From IMG/VR virus record IMGVR_UViG_3300034013_000057, positions 1 to 31,471 of that record: a stretch of DNA of 31,471 nt. One strand, given 5' to 3'. Below are positions 20,604-27,688 of this stretch, piece by piece. Below the pieces are notes generated by a model that saw only the letters and a list, made by a program, of their open reading frames with translations, searched no databases and had not been told where the DNA came from. This DNA is from a virus. Each line of letters opens with the position of its first letter. The stretch's first letter is position 1. Position numbers and translations under genes: made by a program.

Positions 20604-21178
20604 ATACAATAGAATTGTTTATTGATGAAGAAAACATTAAAGAAGGTGTAGATGCTATTAGCTTGGTAAAGATGCCTGCAATAGAGGAAAACTTTGTGGC
20701 ATTGAATCAACATAAAATAGAATTTAAATCTATTGATGATGAAAAGCGAATTATTATAGGTTTAGCTTTAGTTCCTGATAAACTTATTTATAGAAGAAAT
20801 GGTGATTACGAATATAACATTACTTTTTCAAAAGATACGGTTAGAAAAGCAGCTGAATTGTATTTAAAGAATTTAAAAAACAATAATACTACTTTAGAAC
20901 ATAAAGAAAAAACAGATGGTGTTTCTACTATTGAATCTTGGGTAGTTGAAAATCCTAAAATGGATAAAACTGCTTTGTATAACTTAAATGCAGTTGAAGG
21001 TGCTTGGGCAGTTATTATGAAAATTGATAATGATGAAGTTTGGAAAGAAGTTAAAAACGGAACTTATTTAGGTTTAAGTGTTGAAGGATACTTCAGCGAT
21101 AAAGTAGAAATGAATTTTCAAAAAGCTAAAGAAGATGAATTGATTGAAAAAATTAAACAACTACTAAAAGATGAGTAA
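20591..21178 (+). CDS. Prohead serine protease (XkdF-like)
   Basis: It should process scaffold and capsid subunits during head maturation. In 195 aa the XkdF-type order is present: SLVKMPAIEENF (24-35), IIIGLALVPDKLIYR (54-68), LEH with H104 and YLGLSVEGYF with S163 in the usual nucleophile position. The helix FSKDTVRKAAELYLK lies between. It precedes the scaffold and capsid genes. The catalytic His and Ser are assigned by spacing; the third member is not sure. Start is ATG 20591, inside the end of the GIY-YIG gene. Confidence 0.78.
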   Translation: MAKLDTIELFIDEENIKEGVDAISLVKMPAIEENFVALNQHKIEFKSIDDEKRIIIGLALVPDKLIYRRNGDYEYNITFSKDTVRKAAELYLKNLKNNNTTLEHKEKTDGVSTIESWVVENPKMDKTALYNLNAVEGAWAVIMKIDNDEVWKEVKNGTYLGLSVEGYFSDKVEMNFQKAKEDELIEKIKQLLKDE

Positions 21179-21308
21179 GAAACTAAAAGTAACATCGCCA
21201 AAATGTGGTAAACGTGGGTGCTTGTGTAAAGATAACACGTACAACTCTAAATGCTGCACCGGTGAATTAAGAGCGCAAGGCATAGGTAGTTTAGTAGGTC
21301 AAGGTAAC
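21171..21308 (+). CDS. Small Cys-rich conserved protein, 45 aa
   Basis: KCGKRGCLCKDNTYNSKCC followed by GELRAQGIGS. Five cysteines in CxxxxCxC and CC arrangements suggest a small metal-binding knot. The motif GCLC-DNTYxxKCCxGxLxAQGIG recurs beside head genes of Bacteroidetes phages with no known role. It overlaps the protease by 8 nt. Confidence 0.62.
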
Positions 21309-21327
21309 GAACCTGCACCAAACTAAT

Positions 21328-21366
21328 TTATAACAATTTAAAACAACAATTATTAATATAAAAAAT
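21328..21366 (+). promoter_or_regulatory. Candidate phage late promoter or leader, copy C
   Basis: TTTATAACAATTT (21328-21340), 10 bases, then TTATTAATATAAAAAA (21351-21366), 6 bases before the ATG at 21373. It matches copies A and B in both blocks and in spacing. It would start a transcript for the scaffold and capsid genes. Confidence 0.5.
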
Positions 21367-21372
21367 TTTACT

Positions 21373-21783
21373 ATGACACCTGAAGCACTAAAGATTTTAA
21401 ACACGTTTCAAAAAACAGAATTAAAAAGCACAAAAGTAGAATTAGCTTTAGTTGATGATTTAAAAAGTGTTTTAAATGGAATTGAAAATGATTCAATTTA
21501 TGAAACATATTCTGAAACTATAAAAATATCTTCTGATTTAGAAGTTCTTAAAAAGAAAGCTAATGATAGATTTTCTTTAAATGAAAAAGTTGTTCAAGCT
21601 TCTTTTTCAAGAATTAAATTAGCAGAACAATATTTAGCAACAGCAGAAAGAATTTCTAAAGAATTAGGTACAGATGAAAAAGCAATACCTAATTATAATA
21701 ATGTATTAAACGCAAAAAATAAATTGCAAGATACTATTAAAAATTTATCTTCTGTTCAAAATAAATTAAAAAGTTTAATTTAA
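21373..21783 (+). CDS. Hypothetical helical protein before the scaffold, 136 aa
   Basis: All-helical by composition with long heptad-like stretches (NTFQKTELKSTKVELAL, VLKKKANDRFSLNEK, KNKLQDTIKNLSSVQNKLK). It is preceded by leader copy C and followed after 27 bases by the scaffold-like gene, so it is probably made in quantity and may assist capsid assembly. No family recognised. Confidence 0.6.
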   Translation: MTPEALKILNTFQKTELKSTKVELALVDDLKSVLNGIENDSIYETYSETIKISSDLEVLKKKANDRFSLNEKVVQASFSRIKLAEQYLATAERISKELGTDEKAIPNYNNVLNAKNKLQDTIKNLSSVQNKLKSLI

Positions 21784-21810
21784 TTATAATAAATAAATAA
21801 ATAAGTAAAT

Positions 21811-22353
21811 ATGAATGTAATTAACGAAATTAAAACTCTTTTGGGAATGGAGGTAAAACTCGCTCAAATGAAACTTGAAGATGGTGTTACTGTTATCGAA
21901 GCAGAAGTGTTTGAAGCAGAAGCAGCGGTATTCATTGTAAATGGTGAAGATAGAATTGCCGTTCCTGTAGGAGAATACAAACTTGAAGATGGAAACATTT
22001 TAAAAGTTGAAGTAGAAGGTGTTATTGCTTCTATTGAAATGCCTGAAGAAGAAATGCCTGAAGCTGAAACTGAAGCTCCTGAAGTAGAAGTAGAAGTTGA
22101 AGCACAAGCTGCTGCTCCTAAACGTGTAGTTGAATCAATCACTAAAGAAATGTTCTTTTCTGAAATTGAAAAACTACGTGCTGAAATTGCTGAATTAAAA
22201 TCAGTAAAAGAAGAAGTACAATTAAGTGCTGAAGTTGATGTACAACCATTAACACATTCACCTGAAGTTACTTCAACTGTTAAATTAAACAAAATTTCAC
22301 CTAATCGAGCAATGTCTACGCAAGATATTGTAATGTCTAAACTTTTTAACTAA
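21811..22353 (+). CDS. Capsid scaffold-like protein, 180 aa
   Basis: It lies between the protease and the major capsid gene, where scaffolds are found. It begins MNVINEIKTLLGMEVKLAQ, then has a strand region (FIVNGEDRIAVPVGEYKLE), a very acidic Pro/Glu/Ala stretch (EEEMPEAETEAPEVEVEVE near 80-97) and a coiled coil (FFSEIEKLRAEIAELKSV near 125-142). The C-terminus (LNKISPNRAMSTQDIVMSKLFN) is the usual capsid-binding type. An acidic linker plus a helix is typical of scaffolds cleaved by the head protease. Assigned by context and composition. Confidence 0.7.
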   Translation: MNVINEIKTLLGMEVKLAQMKLEDGVTVIEAEVFEAEAAVFIVNGEDRIAVPVGEYKLEDGNILKVEVEGVIASIEMPEEEMPEAETEAPEVEVEVEAQAAAPKRVVESITKEMFFSEIEKLRAEIAELKSVKEEVQLSAEVDVQPLTHSPEVTSTVKLNKISPNRAMSTQDIVMSKLFN

Positions 22354-22362
22354 ATATAAAAA

Positions 22363-23307
22363 ATGGCTACTACTACTTCTATTACTTCGACCTATGCAGG
22401 CGAATTTGCAGGAAAATATATTTCTGCTGCATTACTTTCAGGTTCTACTATCGCAAATGGTGGAATCGAAGTTATGCCAAACGTAAAATACAAACAAGTA
22501 ATTCAACGAATCGCTACAGATGGTATTGTTAAAGATGCTACTTGTGATTTTGATGCTACTTCTACAGTTACATTGACTGAAAGAATTTTGCAACCTGAGG
22601 AATTTCAAGTGAATTTACAATTGTGTAAAAAAGACTTTCACCAAACTTGGGAAGCTATCACAATGGGTTATTCAGCTTTCGATACTTTGCCTCCTTCATT
22701 TGCTGATTATTTGATTTCACACGTAGCTGCTAAAGTTGCTGAAAAAACTGAGCAAAACATTTGGAAAGGTGTTAACGCTAATGCAGGTGAGTTTGCAGGT
22801 CTTGTAACATTGGCTACTGCTGATGCTACTGTTATTGATGTTGCTTCTCCTGCTTCAGGTGGTATTACTGCTGCTAACGTAATTGCTGAACTTGGAAAAG
22901 TTGTAGATGCTATTCCTGCTGCATTGTACGGAAAAGAAGATTTGTACTTATACCTTTCACAATCAGCAGCCCGTGCTTATGTACGTGCTTTGGGTGGTTT
23001 TGGAGCTTCAGGTTTAGGTGCTAATGGTACTAACAATTTGGGTACACAATGGTGGAATAACGGAAGTTTGTCTTTTGATGGTGTAAAAATCTTCGTTGCT
23101 AACGGAATGGCTGATGATTACGTAATGGCTGCACAAAAATCTAATTTATTCTTCGGAACAGGTTTGTTATCAGACCAAAACGAAGTTCAATTAATTGATA
23201 TGTCGCCAATCGATGGTTCACAAAATGTAAGAGTTGTAATGCGTTTTACTGCTACCGTTAACTACGGAATTGGTAGTGAAATTGTATTGTATACTCCTGC
23301 TGCATAA
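22363..23307 (+). CDS. Major capsid protein (HK97-like fold inferred)
   Basis: The 314-aa protein starts TTTSITSTYAGEFAGKYIS, with a strand-rich middle (KYKQVIQRIATDGIVKD, TLTERILQPEEFQVNLQLC), a long helix (FADYLISHVAAKVAEKTEQ) matching the spine helix of the HK97 fold, and C-terminal strands (VRVVMRFTATVNYGIGSEI). Its codon pattern, with more G and C at third positions than its neighbours, suits a highly expressed gene. It is 9 bases after the scaffold and ends at a strong terminator. The fold is inferred; the role as capsid is well supported by position and size. Confidence 0.85.
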   Translation: MATTTSITSTYAGEFAGKYISAALLSGSTIANGGIEVMPNVKYKQVIQRIATDGIVKDATCDFDATSTVTLTERILQPEEFQVNLQLCKKDFHQTWEAITMGYSAFDTLPPSFADYLISHVAAKVAEKTEQNIWKGVNANAGEFAGLVTLATADATVIDVASPASGGITAANVIAELGKVVDAIPAALYGKEDLYLYLSQSAARAYVRALGGFGASGLGANGTNNLGTQWWNNGSLSFDGVKIFVANGMADDYVMAAQKSNLFFGTGLLSDQNEVQLIDMSPIDGSQNVRVVMRFTATVNYGIGSEIVLYTPAA

Positions 23308-23330
23308 TCATAACAAATAAACAAGAAAAG

Positions 23331-23359
23331 GGTGGTGGAATAAACACCACCTTTTTTTT
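23331..23359 (+). terminator. Strong rho-independent terminator after the capsid gene
   Basis: GGTGGTG (23331-23337) pairs perfectly with CACCACC (23345-23351) around loop GAATAAA and is followed by eight T. It isolates the capsid transcript from the tail tube gene. Confidence 0.9.
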
Positions 23360-23389
23360 ATTGTTACTTCAAATAAAAAAAGATAATTA

Positions 23390-23402
23390 ATTGATTATCA
23401 AT
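23390..23402. promoter_or_regulatory. Palindrome upstream of the tail tube gene
   Basis: ATTGAT-T-ATCAAT is a perfect 13-base palindrome, 21 bases before the ATG at 23424 and within the only space available for that gene's promoter (23360-23423). No host-type box or late leader motif is clear here. Confidence 0.3.
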
Positions 23403-23423
23403 AACTTATAAAAAAATATAAAA

Positions 23424-23948
23424 ATGGCTTGTGATTTAACACTTGGAAGATTAGAACCCTGTAAATCAGCAGTAGGCGGCTTGAAGGCCGTTTATTTTGT
23501 GAATTGGGGTGAAATGACAGGATACACCTACACTACAGGTACAGATATTATTGATGCTGTTACAGGTAACCCTGATGCATTTAGATACGAATTAAAAGGA
23601 ACTAATAGTTTTGACCAAACTATAACTTCATCACGTGAAAACGGAACTACATTTTTTGACCAAAGCGTAAAACTTCAGTTGAAAAGTTTAGATGCAGTTA
23701 CACACAAACAAATTAAACTACTTGCTTATGGTAGACCACAAGTAATTGTAGAAGATAACAACTCAAACTTCTTCTTGTGTGGATTAGAACACGGAATGGA
23801 TGTTACAGGTGGAACTATTGTTACAGGTACTGCAATGGGTGATTTATCAGGATACACATTAGAGTTAAAAGGTATGGAACGTGTACCTGCTAATTTCTTA
23901 GGTGATACTTTGGCTGAAGTTGGATTTAATGTAATTATTACCGACTAA
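23424..23948 (+). CDS. Major tail tube protein
   Basis: The tube protein forms the stacked rings of the tail. This 174-aa protein begins ACDLTLGRLEPCKSAVGGL, then AVYFVNWGEMTGYTYTTG, and has repeated beta strands ending VPANFLGDTLAEVGFNVII, consistent with the tube beta-sandwich. Proteins with this CDLTLGRLEPC start occur in the tail tube position of Bacteroidetes phages. It is alone between two terminators (23331 and 23971), as expected for a high-copy product, and lies downstream of the capsid gene, not next to the chaperone. Confidence 0.72.
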   Translation: MACDLTLGRLEPCKSAVGGLKAVYFVNWGEMTGYTYTTGTDIIDAVTGNPDAFRYELKGTNSFDQTITSSRENGTTFFDQSVKLQLKSLDAVTHKQIKLLAYGRPQVIVEDNNSNFFLCGLEHGMDVTGGTIVTGTAMGDLSGYTLELKGMERVPANFLGDTLAEVGFNVIITD

Positions 23949-23970
23949 TTAATTCTTACAATTTAATTAA

Positions 23971-23994
23971 GGGTGGCATTAGCTACCCTTTTTT
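23971..23994 (+). terminator. Rho-independent terminator after the tail tube gene
   Basis: GGGTGGC (23971-23977) pairs with GCTACCC (23982-23988), with one G-U pair, loop ATTA, followed by six T. Same type as the terminators at 1360, 7093 and 12928. Confidence 0.85.
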
Positions 23995-23996
23995 AT

Positions 23997-24037
23997 TTTA
24001 AAACAATTTAGACTTTTATTTATTATTTAATAAAAAA
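23997..24037 (+). promoter_or_regulatory. Candidate phage late promoter or leader, copy B
   Basis: TTTAAAACAATTT (23997-24009), 10 bases, then TTATTATTTAATAAAAAA (24020-24037), 4 bases before the ATG at 24042. It follows the terminator directly and is the closest match to copy A, differing at one base in the 18-base block. Confidence 0.58.
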
Positions 24038-24041
24038 TAGA

Positions 24042-24383
24042 ATGATAGTTTTAAAGGATTCTACATACTCACAAAATTTCAAGTTTATGCCACGTAGTTG
24101 TAATATTACTTCTATGGTATTTAAAGATGAATTAGCAAATGTAGACCACGAAATAGAAAACCCTGTACTTGTAGTAGAAAAGTATTGGATGCAATTTCAA
24201 GAAGATTTAACGTTTGAATTTCTAATAGATGGCCGTACTTATGCTTTAACTTGTTTTGATGGCGAAAACGTGGTTTATAGAGATAAAGTAATGTGTACAA
24301 ATCAATCTATTTCTACTTACACAATTAATCAGGGTGTTTACGTTGCAAACGCTACATCAAATGAATTTATAATTTATGGATAA
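24042..24383 (+). CDS. Hypothetical virion-associated protein, 113 aa
   Basis: Beta-rich, starting MIVLKDSTYSQNFKFMPRS, with LTFEFLIDGRTYALTCFDG and a strand-rich end TINQGVYVANATSNEFIIYG. It is the first gene behind leader copy B and overlaps the portal gene by 8 nt. It may be a decoration, head-tail or connector protein; no family recognised. Confidence 0.6.
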   Translation: MIVLKDSTYSQNFKFMPRSCNITSMVFKDELANVDHEIENPVLVVEKYWMQFQEDLTFEFLIDGRTYALTCFDGENVVYRDKVMCTNQSISTYTINQGVYVANATSNEFIIYG

Positions 24384-26175
24384 TAATATTTCAATTGTTA
24401 ATTTATCGGCTTATACATCTCCAGAAATTAGAGAAAGTAAAAGAAATAATTACATCGAATACGGACACGATAACAACTACTTTCAGTACTTAATAGATAG
24501 ATACTTGTATAGTACTTCAAATGGTGCTATTATTACCGGTATTACTAATATGATATATGGTAAAGGCATTGGTGCATTAGATGCTAATAAAAAGCCTAAT
24601 GAGTACGCACAAATGGTTTCTTTAATTAAACCTGACTGTTTAAAAAAGGTAGCATTAGAACGCAAGTTATTGGGAATGGCAGCAATGCAGGTTGTAATGG
24701 AAAAGAAACAAGTTAAATCTATTTCACACTTTCCTATGCATACTTTACGTGCTGAAAAATGCAACAAAAAAGGCGAAATTGAAAATTGGTTTTATTTTCC
24801 TGATTGGACAAAGAAAAAGCCAAGTGAAGAACCTACTAAAATTCCTGCTTTTGGTTTTGGTAACGGAAACGAAGTAGAAATTTATATTGTAAAACCTTAC
24901 GTTAGTGGATTTCACTATTATACACCAATAGATTATTCGGGTTCTTTACCATACGCCTATTTAGAAGAAACCATCTCGGATTATCTAATTAACGATATTT
25001 CTAACGGATTTAGCGGAACTAAAGTTATCAATTTTAACAATGGTATTCCTTCTGAAGAAATGCGTGATAGACTAAAAAGCGAGGTGCTTTCTAAACTAAC
25101 AGGCGCACGTGGTGAAAAAGTAATTGTAGCTTTTAACGCTAATGCAGAAAGTAAAACTACAGTTGATGATTTACCTTTAACTGATGCACCTGCACACTAC
25201 GAATATTTAAGCAGGGAATGTTTTGAAAAACTAATTGTAGGACATAGAGTAACTTCGCCTATGTTATTAGGAGTACGTACAGGTGATGGTGGTTTAGGTA
25301 ATAATGCAGATGAAATTAAAACTGCTACTTTGTTATTTGATAATATTGTTATTAAACCATACCAAGAAGAACTATGTGCTGCTTTAGATGAAATTTTAGC
25401 AGTTAATGGTATTTCATTGAAACTATACTTTAAAACTATTCAGCCGTTAGAATTTACTGATTTAGAAAATACTACTACACAAGAACAAGTAGCTGAAGAA
25501 ACAGGTTTAAGTTCACACACTTGTTTAGGTTCTGAATCTATAGCTGATGAATTAATAAACAAAGGCGAAGTATTGGGTGAAGAATGGTTATTGATTGATG
25601 AAACAGAAGTAGATTACGATGCAGAAGAAGAATTAGATGCTGAAATAAACTTTATTAATCAGAAGCAAAACGATAAATCTTTACTATCTAAAGTATGGAA
25701 ATTTGTTAGTACAGGAACTGCAAAGCCAAACATTAAAAGCCCTGAGCAAGATAAAGTAATTGATGGTGTAAACTTTATTACACGTTACGTTTATAGCGGT
25801 AATTTAACAGGCGAAAGAGAATTTTGCAATAAAATGTTAAATGCAGCAAAAGTATATCGTAAAGAAGATATTATAGCTATGGAAACTAAAGCAGTAAATC
25901 CGGGCTTTGGTGTTAAAGGTTCTGATTTTGTGGATGTTTGGTTATACAAAGGCGGGCCGAGATGCGAACATAAATGGTTACGTAGAACGTATGCAAATTT
26001 AGAAGGTGTAAAAGTTGACCCTACAAGTGGAACTGCTAAACCATTAAGCAATAGAATAGCTGAAAAGTACGGATATAGAATTAGAAACGAAAAAGAAGTA
26101 TCTATGAAGCCTGCTGATATGCCAACAAAAGGTTACACACAAGAATATTGGGATAAAATGGGATTTAAAAACTAA
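24376..26175 (+). CDS. Portal protein fused to a C-terminal head-morphogenesis-like domain
   Basis: The portal ring is the DNA gate of the head. Residues about 1-440 look like a portal: ESKRNNYIEYGHDNNYFQYLIDRYL, ATLLFDNIVIKPYQEELCA and SPMLLGVRTGDGGLGNNADE, the last typical of Bacteroidetes portals. Residues about 465-555 form an added domain (FITRYVYSGNLTGEREFCN, VYRKEDIIAMETKAVNPGF, LYKGGPRCEHKWLRRTYAN) resembling the C-terminal part of SPP1 gp7-type minor head proteins. The join, about residues 420-465, is acidic and Lys-rich. At 599 aa it is longer than a plain portal. The portal call is firm; the domain's role is inferred. Confidence 0.83.
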   Translation: MDNNISIVNLSAYTSPEIRESKRNNYIEYGHDNNYFQYLIDRYLYSTSNGAIITGITNMIYGKGIGALDANKKPNEYAQMVSLIKPDCLKKVALERKLLGMAAMQVVMEKKQVKSISHFPMHTLRAEKCNKKGEIENWFYFPDWTKKKPSEEPTKIPAFGFGNGNEVEIYIVKPYVSGFHYYTPIDYSGSLPYAYLEETISDYLINDISNGFSGTKVINFNNGIPSEEMRDRLKSEVLSKLTGARGEKVIVAFNANAESKTTVDDLPLTDAPAHYEYLSRECFEKLIVGHRVTSPMLLGVRTGDGGLGNNADEIKTATLLFDNIVIKPYQEELCAALDEILAVNGISLKLYFKTIQPLEFTDLENTTTQEQVAEETGLSSHTCLGSESIADELINKGEVLGEEWLLIDETEVDYDAEEELDAEINFINQKQNDKSLLSKVWKFVSTGTAKPNIKSPEQDKVIDGVNFITRYVYSGNLTGEREFCNKMLNAAKVYRKEDIIAMETKAVNPGFGVKGSDFVDVWLYKGGPRCEHKWLRRTYANLEGVKVDPTSGTAKPLSNRIAEKYGYRIRNEKEVSMKPADMPTKGYTQEYWDKMGFKN

Positions 26176-26180
26176 CAGAT

Positions 26181-26678
26181 ATGCAGGCACTATTTATAAC
26201 TCGTGATGATATTGTAAAATTTACTGCATTAAATGGGAACATTGATACTGACAAATTTATACAATTTATTAAAATTTCTCAGGATATTCATATACAGAAC
26301 TATCTTGGTACTCGATTATTTAAAAGGATTAATGATGATATAGTTTCAGGTGATTTAGAAGAACCATATACAACGCTTTTAAGCACGTATATTAAACCTA
26401 TGGTAATTCATTGGTCTATGGTAGAATATTTGCCCTACGCTGCTTATACTATTGCTAATAAAGGTGTATTTAAACATTCAAGCGAAGCAAGTACAAACGT
26501 AGATAAAAACGAAATAGATTTCTTGATAGAAAAAGAACGTGATGTAGCACAATCTTATACAAATAGATTTATAGATTATATGTGTTTCAATCAATCTTCG
26601 TTTCCTGAATATAACCAAAATTCAAACGCTGATGTTTACCCTGATACAGATAGTTCTTTTACCGGTTGGGTTTTATAA
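26181..26678 (+). CDS. Head-tail connector-like protein, 165 aa (DUF6712-like)
   Basis: Opens MQALFITRDDIVKFTALNGNID and has helices (IKISQDIHIQNYLGTRLFK) then WSMVEYLPYAAYTIANKGV. The end is acidic with SSFTGWVL. Proteins with LFITRDDIVK and LPYAAYTIANKGVFKHS after the portal occur in Bacteroidetes phages and are thought to be head-completion adaptors. It is 5 bases downstream of the portal gene. Confidence 0.62.
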   Translation: MQALFITRDDIVKFTALNGNIDTDKFIQFIKISQDIHIQNYLGTRLFKRINDDIVSGDLEEPYTTLLSTYIKPMVIHWSMVEYLPYAAYTIANKGVFKHSSEASTNVDKNEIDFLIEKERDVAQSYTNRFIDYMCFNQSSFPEYNQNSNADVYPDTDSSFTGWVL

Positions 26679-26680
26679 TT

Positions 26681-27289
26681 ATGGCAATTGTTTATAGACA
26701 TAGAAGATTAGATACCAATAAAATATTTTATATAGGTATTGGTAAAGAAGAAAGAAGAGCCTTTAGAAAAGACGGAAGAAATCAATATTGGAAAAATATA
26801 GTAAATAAAACAGATTATGAAGTAGAAATAATATATGAAAATTTGTTATGGGAAGAAGCTTGTGAATTAGAGATTTTTTTAATAAGTGAGTATGGGATAA
26901 AAAATTTATCAAATATAACTTTAGGTGGGGAAGGTAATTTTGGAAACACACATTCTGTTGAATCTAAAAAAATAATGAGCGAAAAAAAAATTGGTAAACC
27001 AAGTTGGAATAAAGGATTAAAAACTTCTAAAGAACATATTGAAAAGTCAAGAATTGGATTAATTCAATATTATAAAAATAACGAATCGCATTCTAAAAAT
27101 ATAAAATTTTCTGATGAAAGTAAATTAAAAATGGCTAAATCTAATTCTAAACCTGTAATAGATAAAATAACAAATATTGAATATTATGGTTTAAAAGAAG
27201 CTTGTAGATTAACAAATATTGATTACAATAATCAAAAATATTTATTAAGGAATAATAGATTTGATTCAAGATTTAGATGGATACTATAA
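26681..27289 (+). CDS. GIY-YIG homing endonuclease with NUMOD3/NUMOD1-like DNA-binding parts, copy 2
   Basis: From ATG 26681 the protein is 202 aa and begins MAIVYRHRRLD, aligning with MALVYRH of copy 1, so this start is preferred over 26666. The nuclease part has FYIGIG (16-21), an Arg pair in RRAFRKDGRN, the Glu helix (EEACELEIFLISEYG) and LSNITLGGEG. The middle has NUMOD3-like repeats (NTHSVESKKIMSEKKIG, then KEHIEKSRIG). The C-terminal part is NUMOD1-like (KPVIDKITNIEYYGLKEAC). It stands two bases after the connector gene and is extremely AT-rich, consistent with recent insertion. Confidence 0.88.
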   Translation: MAIVYRHRRLDTNKIFYIGIGKEERRAFRKDGRNQYWKNIVNKTDYEVEIIYENLLWEEACELEIFLISEYGIKNLSNITLGGEGNFGNTHSVESKKIMSEKKIGKPSWNKGLKTSKEHIEKSRIGLIQYYKNNESHSKNIKFSDESKLKMAKSNSKPVIDKITNIEYYGLKEACRLTNIDYNNQKYLLRNNRFDSRFRWIL

Positions 27290-27355
27290 AAGAAACATAT
27301 AAACCCAAAGAAAAGAACGTACAAAAATTACAATTATTTTTAAATAAAATAGAAA

Positions 27356-27688
27356 ATGAGTTTAAACTTCACACACATAAAATCAGATACGTTCGAGGCG
27401 GTAAACTTCGAGATTAATGTAGATACTGTACCGGTAGATTTAACAGATACTATTATTCGTATGCAATTGCGTAAAGAATACGGTGGTGTAGTAGGTTTAT
27501 CTTTAACTTCTGTAGGTAATGCAGGAATTACTATTACAGATGCTGCAAACGGCTTATTTCGTATTAATCAGCAAATCATAAACATACCTGCTTTTAATTA
27601 TATTTATGATATTGAGTTTGATTTTGATGGAGTTGTAAAAACTTATATTTCAGGGAATTTTTTAATTAAAAATGATGTAACCCGCTAA
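27356..27688 (+). CDS. Baseplate upper protein-like beta-sandwich, 110 aa
   Basis: The layout SLNFTHIKSDTFEAVNFEI, VDLTDTIIRMQLRKEYGG, then an Ig-like series and FNYIYDIEFDFDGVVKTYI-G-FLI-DVTR resembles the N-terminal domain of BppU-like baseplate or receptor-attachment proteins, where a short beta-sandwich joins the tail tip to a fibre. It precedes the tail fibre and shares one base with it. The family is suggestive and not proven. Confidence 0.65.
   Translation: MSLNFTHIKSDTFEAVNFEINVDTVPVDLTDTIIRMQLRKEYGGVVGLSLTSVGNAGITITDAANGLFRINQQIINIPAFNYIYDIEFDFDGVVKTYISGNFLIKNDVTR

Noticed and set aside
21864-22292. 142-codon minus-strand frame opposite the scaffold gene
   Set aside because: Its Ser/Thr/Ala-rich sequence mirrors the Glu/Val/Ala codons of the scaffold; there is no operon or promoter.
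26666-26680. Upstream start of GIY-YIG copy 2 (MGFIIMAIVYRH)
   Set aside because: The paralogue starts MALVYRH, so ATG 26681 is preferred; the longer frame overlaps the preceding gene.
27277-27417. 46-codon frame between the GIY-YIG gene and the baseplate-like gene
   Set aside because: It overlaps both neighbours in another frame and has no recognisable signature; probably chance.
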